A DNA stretch of 30,827 nucleotides from a virus. The translations under genes and the position numbers were made by a program. Under the pieces are notes generated by a model. That model was not told the DNA's origin, ran no database searches, and was given only the letters and a program-made list of their open reading frames with translations. Shown here piece by piece: positions 6,380 to 13,666 of the stretch (its first letter is position 1; the number at the start of each line of letters is the position of its first letter). The stretch is from positions 1 through 30,827 of the IMG/VR virus record IMGVR_UViG_3300025853_000411; one strand, given 5' to 3'.

Positions 6380-7969
6380 ATGGCGACTGCTGAAGAGATA
6401 AGACGCGCAAGGGAAGAGACGAGCGTCTTTGCTCCATTGTTTGAGTATGCGCGGTCTAATAGGTCGCAACTTGCGTCAGAAGGTCGTCGGCCTGTTTTGG
6501 GTGGTTTGCTGTCAAAAGAGCCTGTGATGGGTACTGACACTCTGCGTTATGAAGGTGTTGGCTCATTGTTTGCAAATCTTCTTGACCCGATTGCTAGAGG
6601 CGTTGATGCGCCTCGTGCTGCGGCTCAGGACTTGATCCCACAAGAGGATATGGTTGGCGAGGCGTTTGGAACTGCTGGGACTGCTATGCTTGGCGGTGGA
6701 GCAGTTGCTAAGCCTGCGGGATCGTTGGGCATGAACGTGCTGCGAGATACTCCTTTAGAAGGCTTTGAGGGCTACTTGTCGCGCGTGAACCCAAGCGGCA
6801 AGAGGATTGCGGCAGAAGATCGGCCCAATCTGATGATGGGCGATATGTATGGTATGCTGCCGCGTAACTCTGATGTTATTGGTGAGAAGGGTGGTGTCAC
6901 ATTCTACCGCAGCCCAGACGGCGACTATTACGCGACTGCTTACAATCCTGATGTCGGTGAGCAAGACGTTGTTGGCTACATTACGGATCGAGGCGACAGC
7001 ACAGAATTGCAAGTCGTTGCTGAAATGCAAGGGCAGGGCATTGGCGGCGAATTGCAGTATTTATTCCGCAGCGAAAACCCTGATGCGCCTACAGGTGGAT
7101 TGACAGAAGCAGGCGAAAGGGCGCTTGAGCGCACATATGATCGTATGTTTGATGAGGGCTTGGTTTCCGCCAACGCTTCAAAAAGCGCTGGACTGTTATC
7201 AGTCGCATCAGACGTATCCGCACGCGGTGATCAGATATTGAACATGCTAAAGTCTGGCAGAGGTCCTGAAGTGACTGACGCGATGCTAGACATGGGCGAC
7301 AGCGTGAAAAATACTCAATTAAATCAGTACCTTGCGGCTAATTATGATTTACCTATGGATGAGGCAAGCCGATTGGCTCGTGCGCGTGAGATAGGGTTTA
7401 ATGTTGATGATGTTCAATATCATGGTACAGCTCCATCAATGTACTCAGATGATGATTTTTCTCCTGACATCACTGCTTTTATACCTGGCGTTAAAGGTCA
7501 GTTAGGGGCAGGTGTTTATGTCGCTCCTGACGTTAGGAAAGCTAATAAGTTTGCGAGTGCTGGTGAAGTCAATCGAGGCGACTTTGATCCTAATAAAGCT
7601 GTACCTAGAGGCGGCTCTGTACTCCCAGTTTATATAAGAAGTTCAAACCCAGCATCTTATGGCGAAATGAGAAACGCGCAGTATGGCTTAGAAAATGTTT
7701 CTGGATTTAATGATTTATCTATGAGGGGAACTCAGTCGCTATCAGATGAAGGTTTTACAGGTGTCAGAACTGGCAACGAGGAAAATGTTTTTGATCCCAA
7801 CAATATAAGATCAACAAATGCACGTTTTGACCCTCGTTTGTCTGAGTTGGAAAATATCATGGCAGCCAACGCTTCACCAATAAGTGGCCTTTTGGCGCAA
7901 TCTGGTGTATCAAGTGAGCAAGCGCAGAGAATAGAAGACTATCTCTTAAAGACAGGATTGTTACAGTAA
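6380..7969 (+). CDS. Large virion protein with GNAT-like and ADP-ribosyltransferase-like segments
   Basis: A 529-aa multi-domain protein. Residues 1-120 are helical, with a Gly/Ala-rich hydrophobic stretch (GTAGTAMLGGGAVAKP) of the type seen in ejected virion proteins. At about 145-250 there is a GNAT-like acetyl-CoA-binding motif, EMQGQGIGGEL (Q217-x-x-G220-x-G222). At about 345-490 there is an ART-PolyVal-like domain: YHGT at 347-350, GAGVYVAP at 376-383, PVYIRSSNPASYG, and the family-typical end EENVFDPNNIRS (467-478) followed by ARFDP. The C-terminus is LKTGLLQ. ART enzymes move ADP-ribose from NAD to host targets; an injected host modifier is the main inference. From about 7300 on, base composition becomes clearly more AT-rich, suggesting a grafted domain. 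Confidence 0.7.
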   Translation: MATAEEIRRAREETSVFAPLFEYARSNRSQLASEGRRPVLGGLLSKEPVMGTDTLRYEGVGSLFANLLDPIARGVDAPRAAAQDLIPQEDMVGEAFGTAGTAMLGGGAVAKPAGSLGMNVLRDTPLEGFEGYLSRVNPSGKRIAAEDRPNLMMGDMYGMLPRNSDVIGEKGGVTFYRSPDGDYYATAYNPDVGEQDVVGYITDRGDSTELQVVAEMQGQGIGGELQYLFRSENPDAPTGGLTEAGERALERTYDRMFDEGLVSANASKSAGLLSVASDVSARGDQILNMLKSGRGPEVTDAMLDMGDSVKNTQLNQYLAANYDLPMDEASRLARAREIGFNVDDVQYHGTAPSMYSDDDFSPDITAFIPGVKGQLGAGVYVAPDVRKANKFASAGEVNRGDFDPNKAVPRGGSVLPVYIRSSNPASYGEMRNAQYGLENVSGFNDLSMRGTQSLSDEGFTGVRTGNEENVFDPNNIRSTNARFDPRLSELENIMAANASPISGLLAQSGVSSEQAQRIEDYLLKTGLLQ

Positions 7970-8586
7970 TGGCTATTACAACCTACGCAGAACTAAAGAC
8001 AGCAATAGGCAACTGGCTAAACCGGGATGACCTAACGTCAATTATTCCTGATTTTATCAGTCTTGCCGAGGCTGACATGGATCGCAAAGTGCGCCACTGG
8101 CGCATGGAGCAGCGCAGTACGGCAGACATAGACGCGCGTTACACTCAGTTGCCACAGGGCTTTATGGAAGCTGTACGCTTTCACCTGGACGTTGACGAGC
8201 GCCCTATTGAGCTGGTTACGCCTTTATCGTTGCAGACATATCGGCGCAACAATGCAGACACGACAGGCCGCCCTCAATACTATTCAATAATCGCCGGGCA
8301 AATTGAGGTTTGGCCTACGCCAGATAGCGCTTACACAGGCGAGCTTTATTATTACGCTCGAAACGCGCCCCTTGATGACAGCAATACCTCAAACTGGATC
8401 TTGCAGTACTTCCCTGATGCGTATTTGTATGGCGCTCTAACACACTCAGCGCCTTACCTTGTTGACGATCAGCGCACGCAAGTGTGGGCGTCGTTGTACC
8501 AAAACGCAATCGATGGTATAAACGCTAACAACGAAAAAGCCAAGTTTGGCGGCTCGGGCTTGCGCATGCAGGTCAACACATTCTAG
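7969..8586 (+). CDS. Phage adaptor / head-tail connector protein
   Basis: Resembles adaptor proteins (P22 gp4 / SU10 adaptor type) that bind under the portal and receive the tail. The 205 aa include an N-terminal helical segment typical of the group (MAITTYAELKTAIGNWLNR, then IPDFISLAEADMDRKV). A beta-rich middle follows with LPQGFMEAVRF and IEVWPTPDSAYTGELYYYA, and then a helical end containing the YLYGALTHSAPYL segment. TAATG overlap with the preceding gene gives the start. It opens the tail gene block. The family call rests on pattern recognition of these segments, not on a search. Confidence 0.7.
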   Translation: MAITTYAELKTAIGNWLNRDDLTSIIPDFISLAEADMDRKVRHWRMEQRSTADIDARYTQLPQGFMEAVRFHLDVDERPIELVTPLSLQTYRRNNADTTGRPQYYSIIAGQIEVWPTPDSAYTGELYYYARNAPLDDSNTSNWILQYFPDAYLYGALTHSAPYLVDDQRTQVWASLYQNAIDGINANNEKAKFGGSGLRMQVNTF

Positions 8587-8595
8587 GAGAAAGAC

Positions 8596-8967
8596 ATGGC
8601 AACCATTTCAGATTATGTGCTAGACGCCGCACTGTCCAAGCTGGACTTAGAGGCAGATCGCATAGACATTTGCTCACAGGAGCCTACGACTTACACAGAG
8701 GCGACAAGCACCTACACGCTAGGCAATAGCACTTCAGTGTCGTTTGGTGCGCCAGAGGACGGCGACACGTCAGGCCGCAAGACAGCCTGCGCAGCGATCT
8801 CAGACGGCTCAGTAACAGGCTCAGGTACTGCAACGCACTACGCAATCACAGACGTATCTGAGAGCCGCCTGCTCTGCACAGGTTCGCTTACAACGTCGCA
8901 ATCTGTGGTTACAGGCAACACCTTTACCACCCAAGCGTTTGACGTAGAAATCCCTGATCCAGCATAA
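8596..8967 (+). CDS. Small tail/virion protein (123 aa)
   Basis: Beta-rich, Ser/Thr-rich protein starting [16 protein letters not shown]. It has a short helical N-terminus, then a chain of predicted strands ending [13 protein letters not shown] lies before the ATG. Similar short proteins accompany the adaptor and fibre genes of marine podophages, with no known enzymatic role. Position suggests a tail or fibre attachment component. It has no signal peptide or membrane helix. Confidence 0.65.
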   Translation: MATISDYVLDAALSKLDLEADRIDICSQEPTTYTEATSTYTLGNSTSVSFGAPEDGDTSGRKTACAAISDGSVTGSGTATHYAITDVSESRLLCTGSLTTSQSVVTGNTFTTQAFDVEIPDPA

Positions 8968-8975
8968 GGTGCAGC

Positions 8976-9428
8976 ATGGTCGTACTAGCCAATCGCGTTA
9001 AAGTCTCAACGGCGACAACAGGCACAGGCACTGTAACGCTTGGCGCAGCCTCTACAGGCTATCAGACGTTTGCGGATGGCGGTGTAGCTGATGGCGATAC
9101 CGTGCGCTACACGATTGAGGATGGTAGCGATTGGGAAATTGGCTACGGTCTTTACAGCTCTGCTGGCCCAACTTTAACACGCACGCTAATGGAAAGCTCT
9201 ACAGGTTCGCTGTTGAACTTATCTGGCAGCGCAGAGTTGTTTATTACTGCGGGCGTTGAAGAAGTGTACGGCTACGTCACAAGCACATTGAATGCAGATC
9301 GCACGTTAGACAGTGGCGTTGAGTTTGACACGGGCAGCGGCTTTACCATTGCCAATGGTGTCACTTTGACCATCCCAGTAGACGCGCAGCTTGTGATTAA
9401 TGGATACACTGAGAAAAGGCCATTTTAG
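8976..9428 (+). CDS. Tail fibre-associated beta protein (150 aa)
   Basis: The N-terminal domain matches a common phage fibre or tail module: [20 protein letters not shown], then a Gly-rich [25 protein letters not shown] and a [13 protein letters not shown] strand. These modules are thought to anchor fibre proteins to the virion. The C-terminal 45 residues form a short beta-repeat, [19 protein letters not shown], as in trimeric fibre shafts. Probably a structural tail or fibre protein, co-transcribed with its neighbours. Confidence 0.7.
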   Translation: MVVLANRVKVSTATTGTGTVTLGAASTGYQTFADGGVADGDTVRYTIEDGSDWEIGYGLYSSAGPTLTRTLMESSTGSLLNLSGSAELFITAGVEEVYGYVTSTLNADRTLDSGVEFDTGSGFTIANGVTLTIPVDAQLVINGYTEKRPF

Positions 9429-9438
9429 GAGATAGGAA

Positions 9439-9909
9439 ATGCCCCTTAAAATTAACTCAACAAATGGCTCAGTAACGCTTACGCCAGAGGATGGTGTAGG
9501 CAATGTTGATATTACTGTTCCGCGTTCGCCGATTGTAGGGCAAGATCATGCGGGGGAGTTAGTTGTTGATAGCTACAACGAGCGATACGAGGCTGTTACA
9601 TCTACATCAAACGCAACTACTGTTGACTGCGAAAACGCAAACTCGTTTAGCCACACGCTGACTGAGAACACGACTTTCACGTTTAGCAACCCGCCAGCAA
9701 GCGGCACTGCATATACGTTTAGCATTGAGATCATTCAGGATGCGTCTGCGTCTGGTTACACGGTAACTTGGCCTGCGGCTGTTGATTGGCCCAGCGCAAC
9801 TGCACCTACGCTAACTGCAACGGCATCTGCGAAAGATTTGTTTGTATTTATGACGCGCGATGGCGGCACAACTTGGTATGGCTTCACGGCTGGTCAGGCA
9901 CTGGGGTAG
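9439..9909 (+). CDS. MPLK-type tail fibre protein, copy 1 (156 aa)
   Basis: A beta-rich fibre protein starting MPLKINSTNGSVTLTPEDG, then VPRSPIVG. Its C-terminal domain has the order TTVDCENANSFSHTL, TTFTFSNPPASG, YTVTWPAAVDWPS and DGGTTWYGFTAGQALG. This C-terminal pattern is repeated in the gene at 11707, so the two are paralogs; copy 2 has an extra shaft segment. The Trp/Tyr-rich end suggests a surface-binding tip. GGAGATAG precedes the ATG. Receptor-binding or decoration role is inferred. Confidence 0.7.
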   Translation: MPLKINSTNGSVTLTPEDGVGNVDITVPRSPIVGQDHAGELVVDSYNERYEAVTSTSNATTVDCENANSFSHTLTENTTFTFSNPPASGTAYTFSIEIIQDASASGYTVTWPAAVDWPSATAPTLTATASAKDLFVFMTRDGGTTWYGFTAGQALG

Positions 9910-9912
9910 GTT

Positions 9913-11220
9913 ATGGCGACTAAGAAAAAGCTATTACAGGTTAGCGGGGGTGGTGAAGATTACTGGATTGCCCTTTTAGGTGGTTCTAGTTCGGATACTG
10001 GATACGAAATATCCGCCGATTCAGGAAATAATATTATTGTAGTGGGAGTCACAGGTTCAGCTGGCGCAGGAAGTAATGACCTACTAACAGCTAAATATGA
10101 TGCGTCAGGAACATTACTCTGGAGTAAGGCTTACGGAAATACGGCCAGTGACAGTGCCTATAGAGTGGTGATAGATTCATCAGACAATATTATTTCTGCT
10201 GGAGCATACAATGATCTTTCAAGTACTGAAGGCATCGTTGTTAAATATAATTCTGCTGGCACACTTCAGTGGGCTAGGTCTTTAGGTAGATCAACTGGTG
10301 AAGTTTTTTATGGGGTAGCTGTAGACTCGTCTGATAATATTTATGCTACAGGATACACAAATCATGGAACAGCAGGCTATGAAGTTCTAGTCGCTAAGTA
10401 TAACTCATCAGGAACTCTGCAATGGCAACGTAAAATGGGTGCCTCAAGTAACGATTATGGTAGGTCTGCGTCTGTAGATTCGTCGGGAAACATTATTATA
10501 AGCGGATACACGACTTCATTTGGGCAGGGAGGAACTGAAGCTCTTTTAGTTAAGTTAAATTCTGGTGGTACAATATTGTGGGTTAGATCATTAGGTAACA
10601 CAAGTACTGATGCATTTTTTCATGCAACAGTAGACTCATCCGACAATATCATTGCAGTTGGTAGATCAATTCAAGACAGTTACTATGAAACTATAGTAGC
10701 AAAGTATAGTTCGTCAGGAAATTTGTTGTGGATTAAAGCTCTTAGTGACACAGGTACAGCAGCTGATTATGGCTACAATGTAGTTACAGATTCTTCCGAT
10801 AATATCTGCATTGTTGCATTTACAAGGGCCTATGATAGTGGTTTTAATGAGCCTATAATAGCTAAATTTAATTCTTCAGGTACGCTTTTGATGCAAAAAC
10901 GCTTGGGCGGCACTAATAACGATGCAGGGTATGGGATTGGCGTAGATTTAAACGACAATATTCTTGTAACTGGTTATACGCAATCAGATGGTGCGGGTAA
11001 TAATGATATTTTTGTTGCAAAGCTGCCGCCAGATGGCTCTGGTGATGGAACTTATGGAAGTCTTACTTATCAAGACGCCACTCTAACAGTTTCAACGCCT
11101 GGCGTCACCTCATCTGCTCAAACTATTACCTCTAATACAGCAAGTAACACAAGTTCATCTTTAAGCGTTACAGAAACAACTTTAGCACTTACTGAAGAAT
11201 TATTTGTAGTAACACCATAA
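9913..11220 (+). CDS. SBBP-repeat seven-bladed beta-propeller tail protein
   Basis: A 435-aa protein with seven tandem units of about 50 residues, residues ~16-365. Each carries a strand set like DSSDNIIVVG-YT, then AKY-SSGTLLW and a K-LG linker. Blades begin near D-GYEIS, D-AYRVV, VFYGVAVD, D-YGRSAS, D-FFHATVD, D-YGYNVV and D-AGYGIG. Seven blades are the expected number for a closed propeller (SBBP repeat family). The last 70 residues are a Ser/Thr-rich tail. The gene is clearly more AT-rich than its neighbours: the 60 bases from 10681 have 19 G/C. Probably a fibre tip or carbohydrate-binding decoration. No catalytic residues are evident, and acquisition from another source is likely. Confidence 0.8.
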   Translation: MATKKKLLQVSGGGEDYWIALLGGSSSDTGYEISADSGNNIIVVGVTGSAGAGSNDLLTAKYDASGTLLWSKAYGNTASDSAYRVVIDSSDNIISAGAYNDLSSTEGIVVKYNSAGTLQWARSLGRSTGEVFYGVAVDSSDNIYATGYTNHGTAGYEVLVAKYNSSGTLQWQRKMGASSNDYGRSASVDSSGNIIISGYTTSFGQGGTEALLVKLNSGGTILWVRSLGNTSTDAFFHATVDSSDNIIAVGRSIQDSYYETIVAKYSSSGNLLWIKALSDTGTAADYGYNVVTDSSDNICIVAFTRAYDSGFNEPIIAKFNSSGTLLMQKRLGGTNNDAGYGIGVDLNDNILVTGYTQSDGAGNNDIFVAKLPPDGSGDGTYGSLTYQDATLTVSTPGVTSSAQTITSNTASNTSSSLSVTETTLALTEELFVVTP

Positions 11221-11232
11221 GGATACACAACT

Positions 11233-11697
11233 ATGGCATATGTTAAAATTACAAGCGGCAGTGTAGACACATACCCTTATTCAGTAGGGCAGCTACGCCG
11301 CGACAACCCAAACACATCTTTTCCAAAGCAAGTTCCAGATAGCATTCTGGAGGAATATGGTGTTTACACTGTTTCTGTGTCGGACGCGCCAGACATTGAT
11401 GCACGCACCCAGACCGTCGCTCAAAACTCTGAACCGTCATTAGTTGATGGTGTCTGGACTTTAGGCTGGACAGTTTCAAGCAAAACCGCTGAAGAAATCC
11501 AAGAGTATGATGCAGCTATGGCGGCAAAGGCTAGATCAAAGCGCAACGAGCTTTTATCACAAACTGACTACTTTGCGCTGACTGACGTTACTATGGATGC
11601 CGCTATGACTAGCTACCGTCAGGCGTTGCGTGATATAACTACACATGCAAACTGGCCTTACTTGAATGACGAAGATTGGCCCACAAAGCCAGAATAG
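11233..11697 (+). CDS. Phage tail assembly chaperone-like protein (Phage_tail_APC type)
   Basis: A 154-aa protein whose C-terminal half matches the tail-assembly chaperone pattern: AAKARSKRNELLSQTDYFAL, then DAAMTSYRQALRDI, then WPYLNDEDWPTKPE. The N-terminal half is beta-rich (MAYVKITSGSVDTYPYS ... QLRRDNP). Such proteins usually lie beside fibre genes and help fibres fold or become part of them. It lies between the propeller and the second MPLK-type fibre, which fits that role. AAGGA precedes the ATG. Family call from the C-terminal motif set. Confidence 0.8.
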   Translation: MAYVKITSGSVDTYPYSVGQLRRDNPNTSFPKQVPDSILEEYGVYTVSVSDAPDIDARTQTVAQNSEPSLVDGVWTLGWTVSSKTAEEIQEYDAAMAAKARSKRNELLSQTDYFALTDVTMDAAMTSYRQALRDITTHANWPYLNDEDWPTKPE

Positions 11698-11706
11698 GGG
11701 CGCGAT

Positions 11707-12237
11707 ATGCCACTGAAGTTTAACACAGCAAACGGCGCAATCATTGTATCTGCGGAAGATGGCAGCGGTGACGCAGCGGTTACGTTTCCGCGATCTAACC
11801 CAGTTGGGGAGACACACACTGGCAACGTGAGCATTACTGGCGATTTAACAACGACAGGTGCGGTGGATATTACTGGTGATGCAGAGATAGATGGCACTTT
11901 TTATGCTAAGGTATATGAAGAAGCAGAAATAGCTTTAAGCCTTACGACGACGATTGACTGCTCAACGAGTAACTTTTTTAGGGGGTCTTTTAACGGTAAC
12001 ACAACTTATACATTTACAAATCCTCCAACAGAAGCTCTTAGAGCCTATAGCTTTACCCTACAGCTAAAGAACGCTGGCAGTGGATCAGCTACATTAACAT
12101 GGCCCACTTCGGTTAAATGGGCTGGCGGCACTGCACCTGACGCCCCTGCGGCTGGCGAAACAGATTATTTTGTATTTACAACGCATAACAACGGCACGGA
12201 TTGGTACGGCTTCCAAGCTGGGGATGCAATGTCATGA
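11707..12237 (+). CDS. MPLK-type tail fibre protein, copy 2 (176 aa)
   Basis: Paralog of the 9439 gene. It shares the start MPLKFNTANGAIIVSAEDG and PRSNPVG, and the C-terminal order TTIDCSTSNFF, TTYTFTNPPTEA, ATLTWPTSVKWAGG and NNGTDWYGFQAGDAMS. Between them it has a shaft-like insert, GNVSITGDLTTTGAVDITGD, with the alternating beta pattern of trimeric fibres. The copies flank the propeller and chaperone genes, so a duplication enclosing this module is likely. The stop overlaps the next ATG (ATGA), so the next gene is probably translated by re-initiation. Confidence 0.7.
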   Translation: MPLKFNTANGAIIVSAEDGSGDAAVTFPRSNPVGETHTGNVSITGDLTTTGAVDITGDAEIDGTFYAKVYEEAEIALSLTTTIDCSTSNFFRGSFNGNTTYTFTNPPTEALRAYSFTLQLKNAGSGSATLTWPTSVKWAGGTAPDAPAAGETDYFVFTTHNNGTDWYGFQAGDAMS

Positions 12238-12965
12238 GCATGACAGCTCGCAGAATGCAGATGGCTGCATCTGCTGGGGGTGCTGCGGCGGGCGAGGACT
12301 TATATAATGCATTCTACTCTGTGGCAGAGTTTCAAAATAATGACGGTGCAAGCGACACGAGTTCAAATTACAGCGTTAGCGAAGTCCAGCAGAATTATAG
12401 CGGAACGGGAAGGTTGTACTTAATTCACAAGGCCACTGGCGCTACATCATTTTATAATGATGTTCCAATCGCGTGTATCCAAGTCTTAAGCGCAAGCGGG
12501 ACATCAATAAATCAGCAGTGGTGGTTCGGCGCATCCAATAATGGCCAAGGGTGGACTACAAACACTGCTGAATATAACTTTGGGGCAATTGGCTCTGGGG
12601 TAAGCATAACACCTTCTCAAGCTGCATCATATTATACTTACACAACAAATGTAGTAAATGGCGCTACGGCTGATCGTTTTACTCTTGCAACCTCTACTGG
12701 TTCAAGTGCTACGGGCGCAGTTGATGGAATTGCGCAACCTAGTTCCCCTATGACCCTTGGCGAGAAAACAGTGTCCCAAAGTTCAAATACATATTATATG
12801 TATAGAGAAACGAGTGGCGGGCAAGTTCCCTTTTGTTGCCTTTGCAGAAGCCCCTCGCGCACTTGGACAGGCGGCGAAATAATTAGAATAGCGTATATCA
12901 TTGGCAACATTTCTACAGCGAACTACTACACGCCTGACGACACATTGTTTCTGGGAATACAGTAA
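12234..12965 (+). CDS. Beta-rich tail fibre/tip protein (243 aa)
   Basis: The N-terminus, MSMTARRMQMAASAGG, is short and basic, as in many marine phage fibre tips. The rest is an extended beta-sandwich-like region with many Ser, Thr, Tyr and Asn residues, ending TPDDTLFLGIQ. A CCLC pair lies near residue 205. An upstream GTG at 12201 would add 11 residues, but ATG 12234 forms a perfect ATGA overlap with the previous stop and is preferred; ATG 12240 is also possible. No enzyme motif recognised. A receptor-contact protein is inferred from its position. Confidence 0.65.
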   Translation: MSMTARRMQMAASAGGAAAGEDLYNAFYSVAEFQNNDGASDTSSNYSVSEVQQNYSGTGRLYLIHKATGATSFYNDVPIACIQVLSASGTSINQQWWFGASNNGQGWTTNTAEYNFGAIGSGVSITPSQAASYYTYTTNVVNGATADRFTLATSTGSSATGAVDGIAQPSSPMTLGEKTVSQSSNTYYMYRETSGGQVPFCCLCRSPSRTWTGGEIIRIAYIIGNISTANYYTPDDTLFLGIQ

Positions 12966-13657
12966 TGCTAGGTTTTAACGCACTCTCAAAAACACCTCTG
13001 GCAGATGATGGCCCTATAGTTACCCAGCAGCCAACGCCGGTTGATATTCGCGCGGGTGCGCCTGTTGTTGACGCTTTACCTCTCACGCAAAATCACGTTT
13101 TTGGCGCAGATAGCATTAGTGCGCAGCCAGTAGTTGACACGATAGCAACGCAAATTACATCTGTTTTCTCAGCAGATGACATTACAACAACACCAACTGT
13201 AGATGACCTCCCTCTCACACAAGACTACGTTCTTGCTGCTGACGAAATCACAACTGGCACACCTACGTTTGATGACGTTACCGCGTCAATCATATCAAAC
13301 TTTAATGCAGACGAAATTACACTTGCCGCGCCTACAGTAGACACCGCAACTGTCGCGGTTATCTCTAACTTCTTCCCAGTTGCGCTAGAGCCGCAGCCTG
13401 TCGTTGATACGCTACCATTCTTCCAAGAATACGCGCTGACAATGGTGGAGATTACTGCGGGCGTACCAACATTGCCCGCAAGGTTTGTTTGGGACTATCA
13501 GGAGCCGCCCACCGATAGTTGGACAGATCAGGCCGATGATGATAGTGTATGGACAACGCAGGCTGACAGTAGCGACACTTGGACGGAAGCTACAGAGCCA
13601 ACAGATATATGGACTGATGTTACTGACCCAACCGACACATGGTCAGAAGCTGCATAG
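12965..13657 (+). CDS. Tandem-repeat tail protein (230 aa)
   Basis: An acidic repeat protein. About five units alternate the pattern P-VD-LPLTQ-HVFGADSI with I-S-F-ADEITTGTP, between residues ~20 and 165. A second, shorter repeat at the C-terminus, from ~185, is rich in Trp and Thr (TDSWTDQAD, DSVWTTQAD, SDTWTEATE, TDIWTDVTD, TDTWSEAA). Regular beta repeats suit an elongated fibre shaft; the WT repeats may bind a partner or sugar. The TAATG overlap with the previous gene fixes the start. Similar repeats appear in marine phage genomes with no known function. Confidence 0.65.
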   Translation: MLGFNALSKTPLADDGPIVTQQPTPVDIRAGAPVVDALPLTQNHVFGADSISAQPVVDTIATQITSVFSADDITTTPTVDDLPLTQDYVLAADEITTGTPTFDDVTASIISNFNADEITLAAPTVDTATVAVISNFFPVALEPQPVVDTLPFFQEYALTMVEITAGVPTLPARFVWDYQEPPTDSWTDQADDDSVWTTQADSSDTWTEATEPTDIWTDVTDPTDTWSEAA

Positions 13658-13666
13658 GAGACTTAG

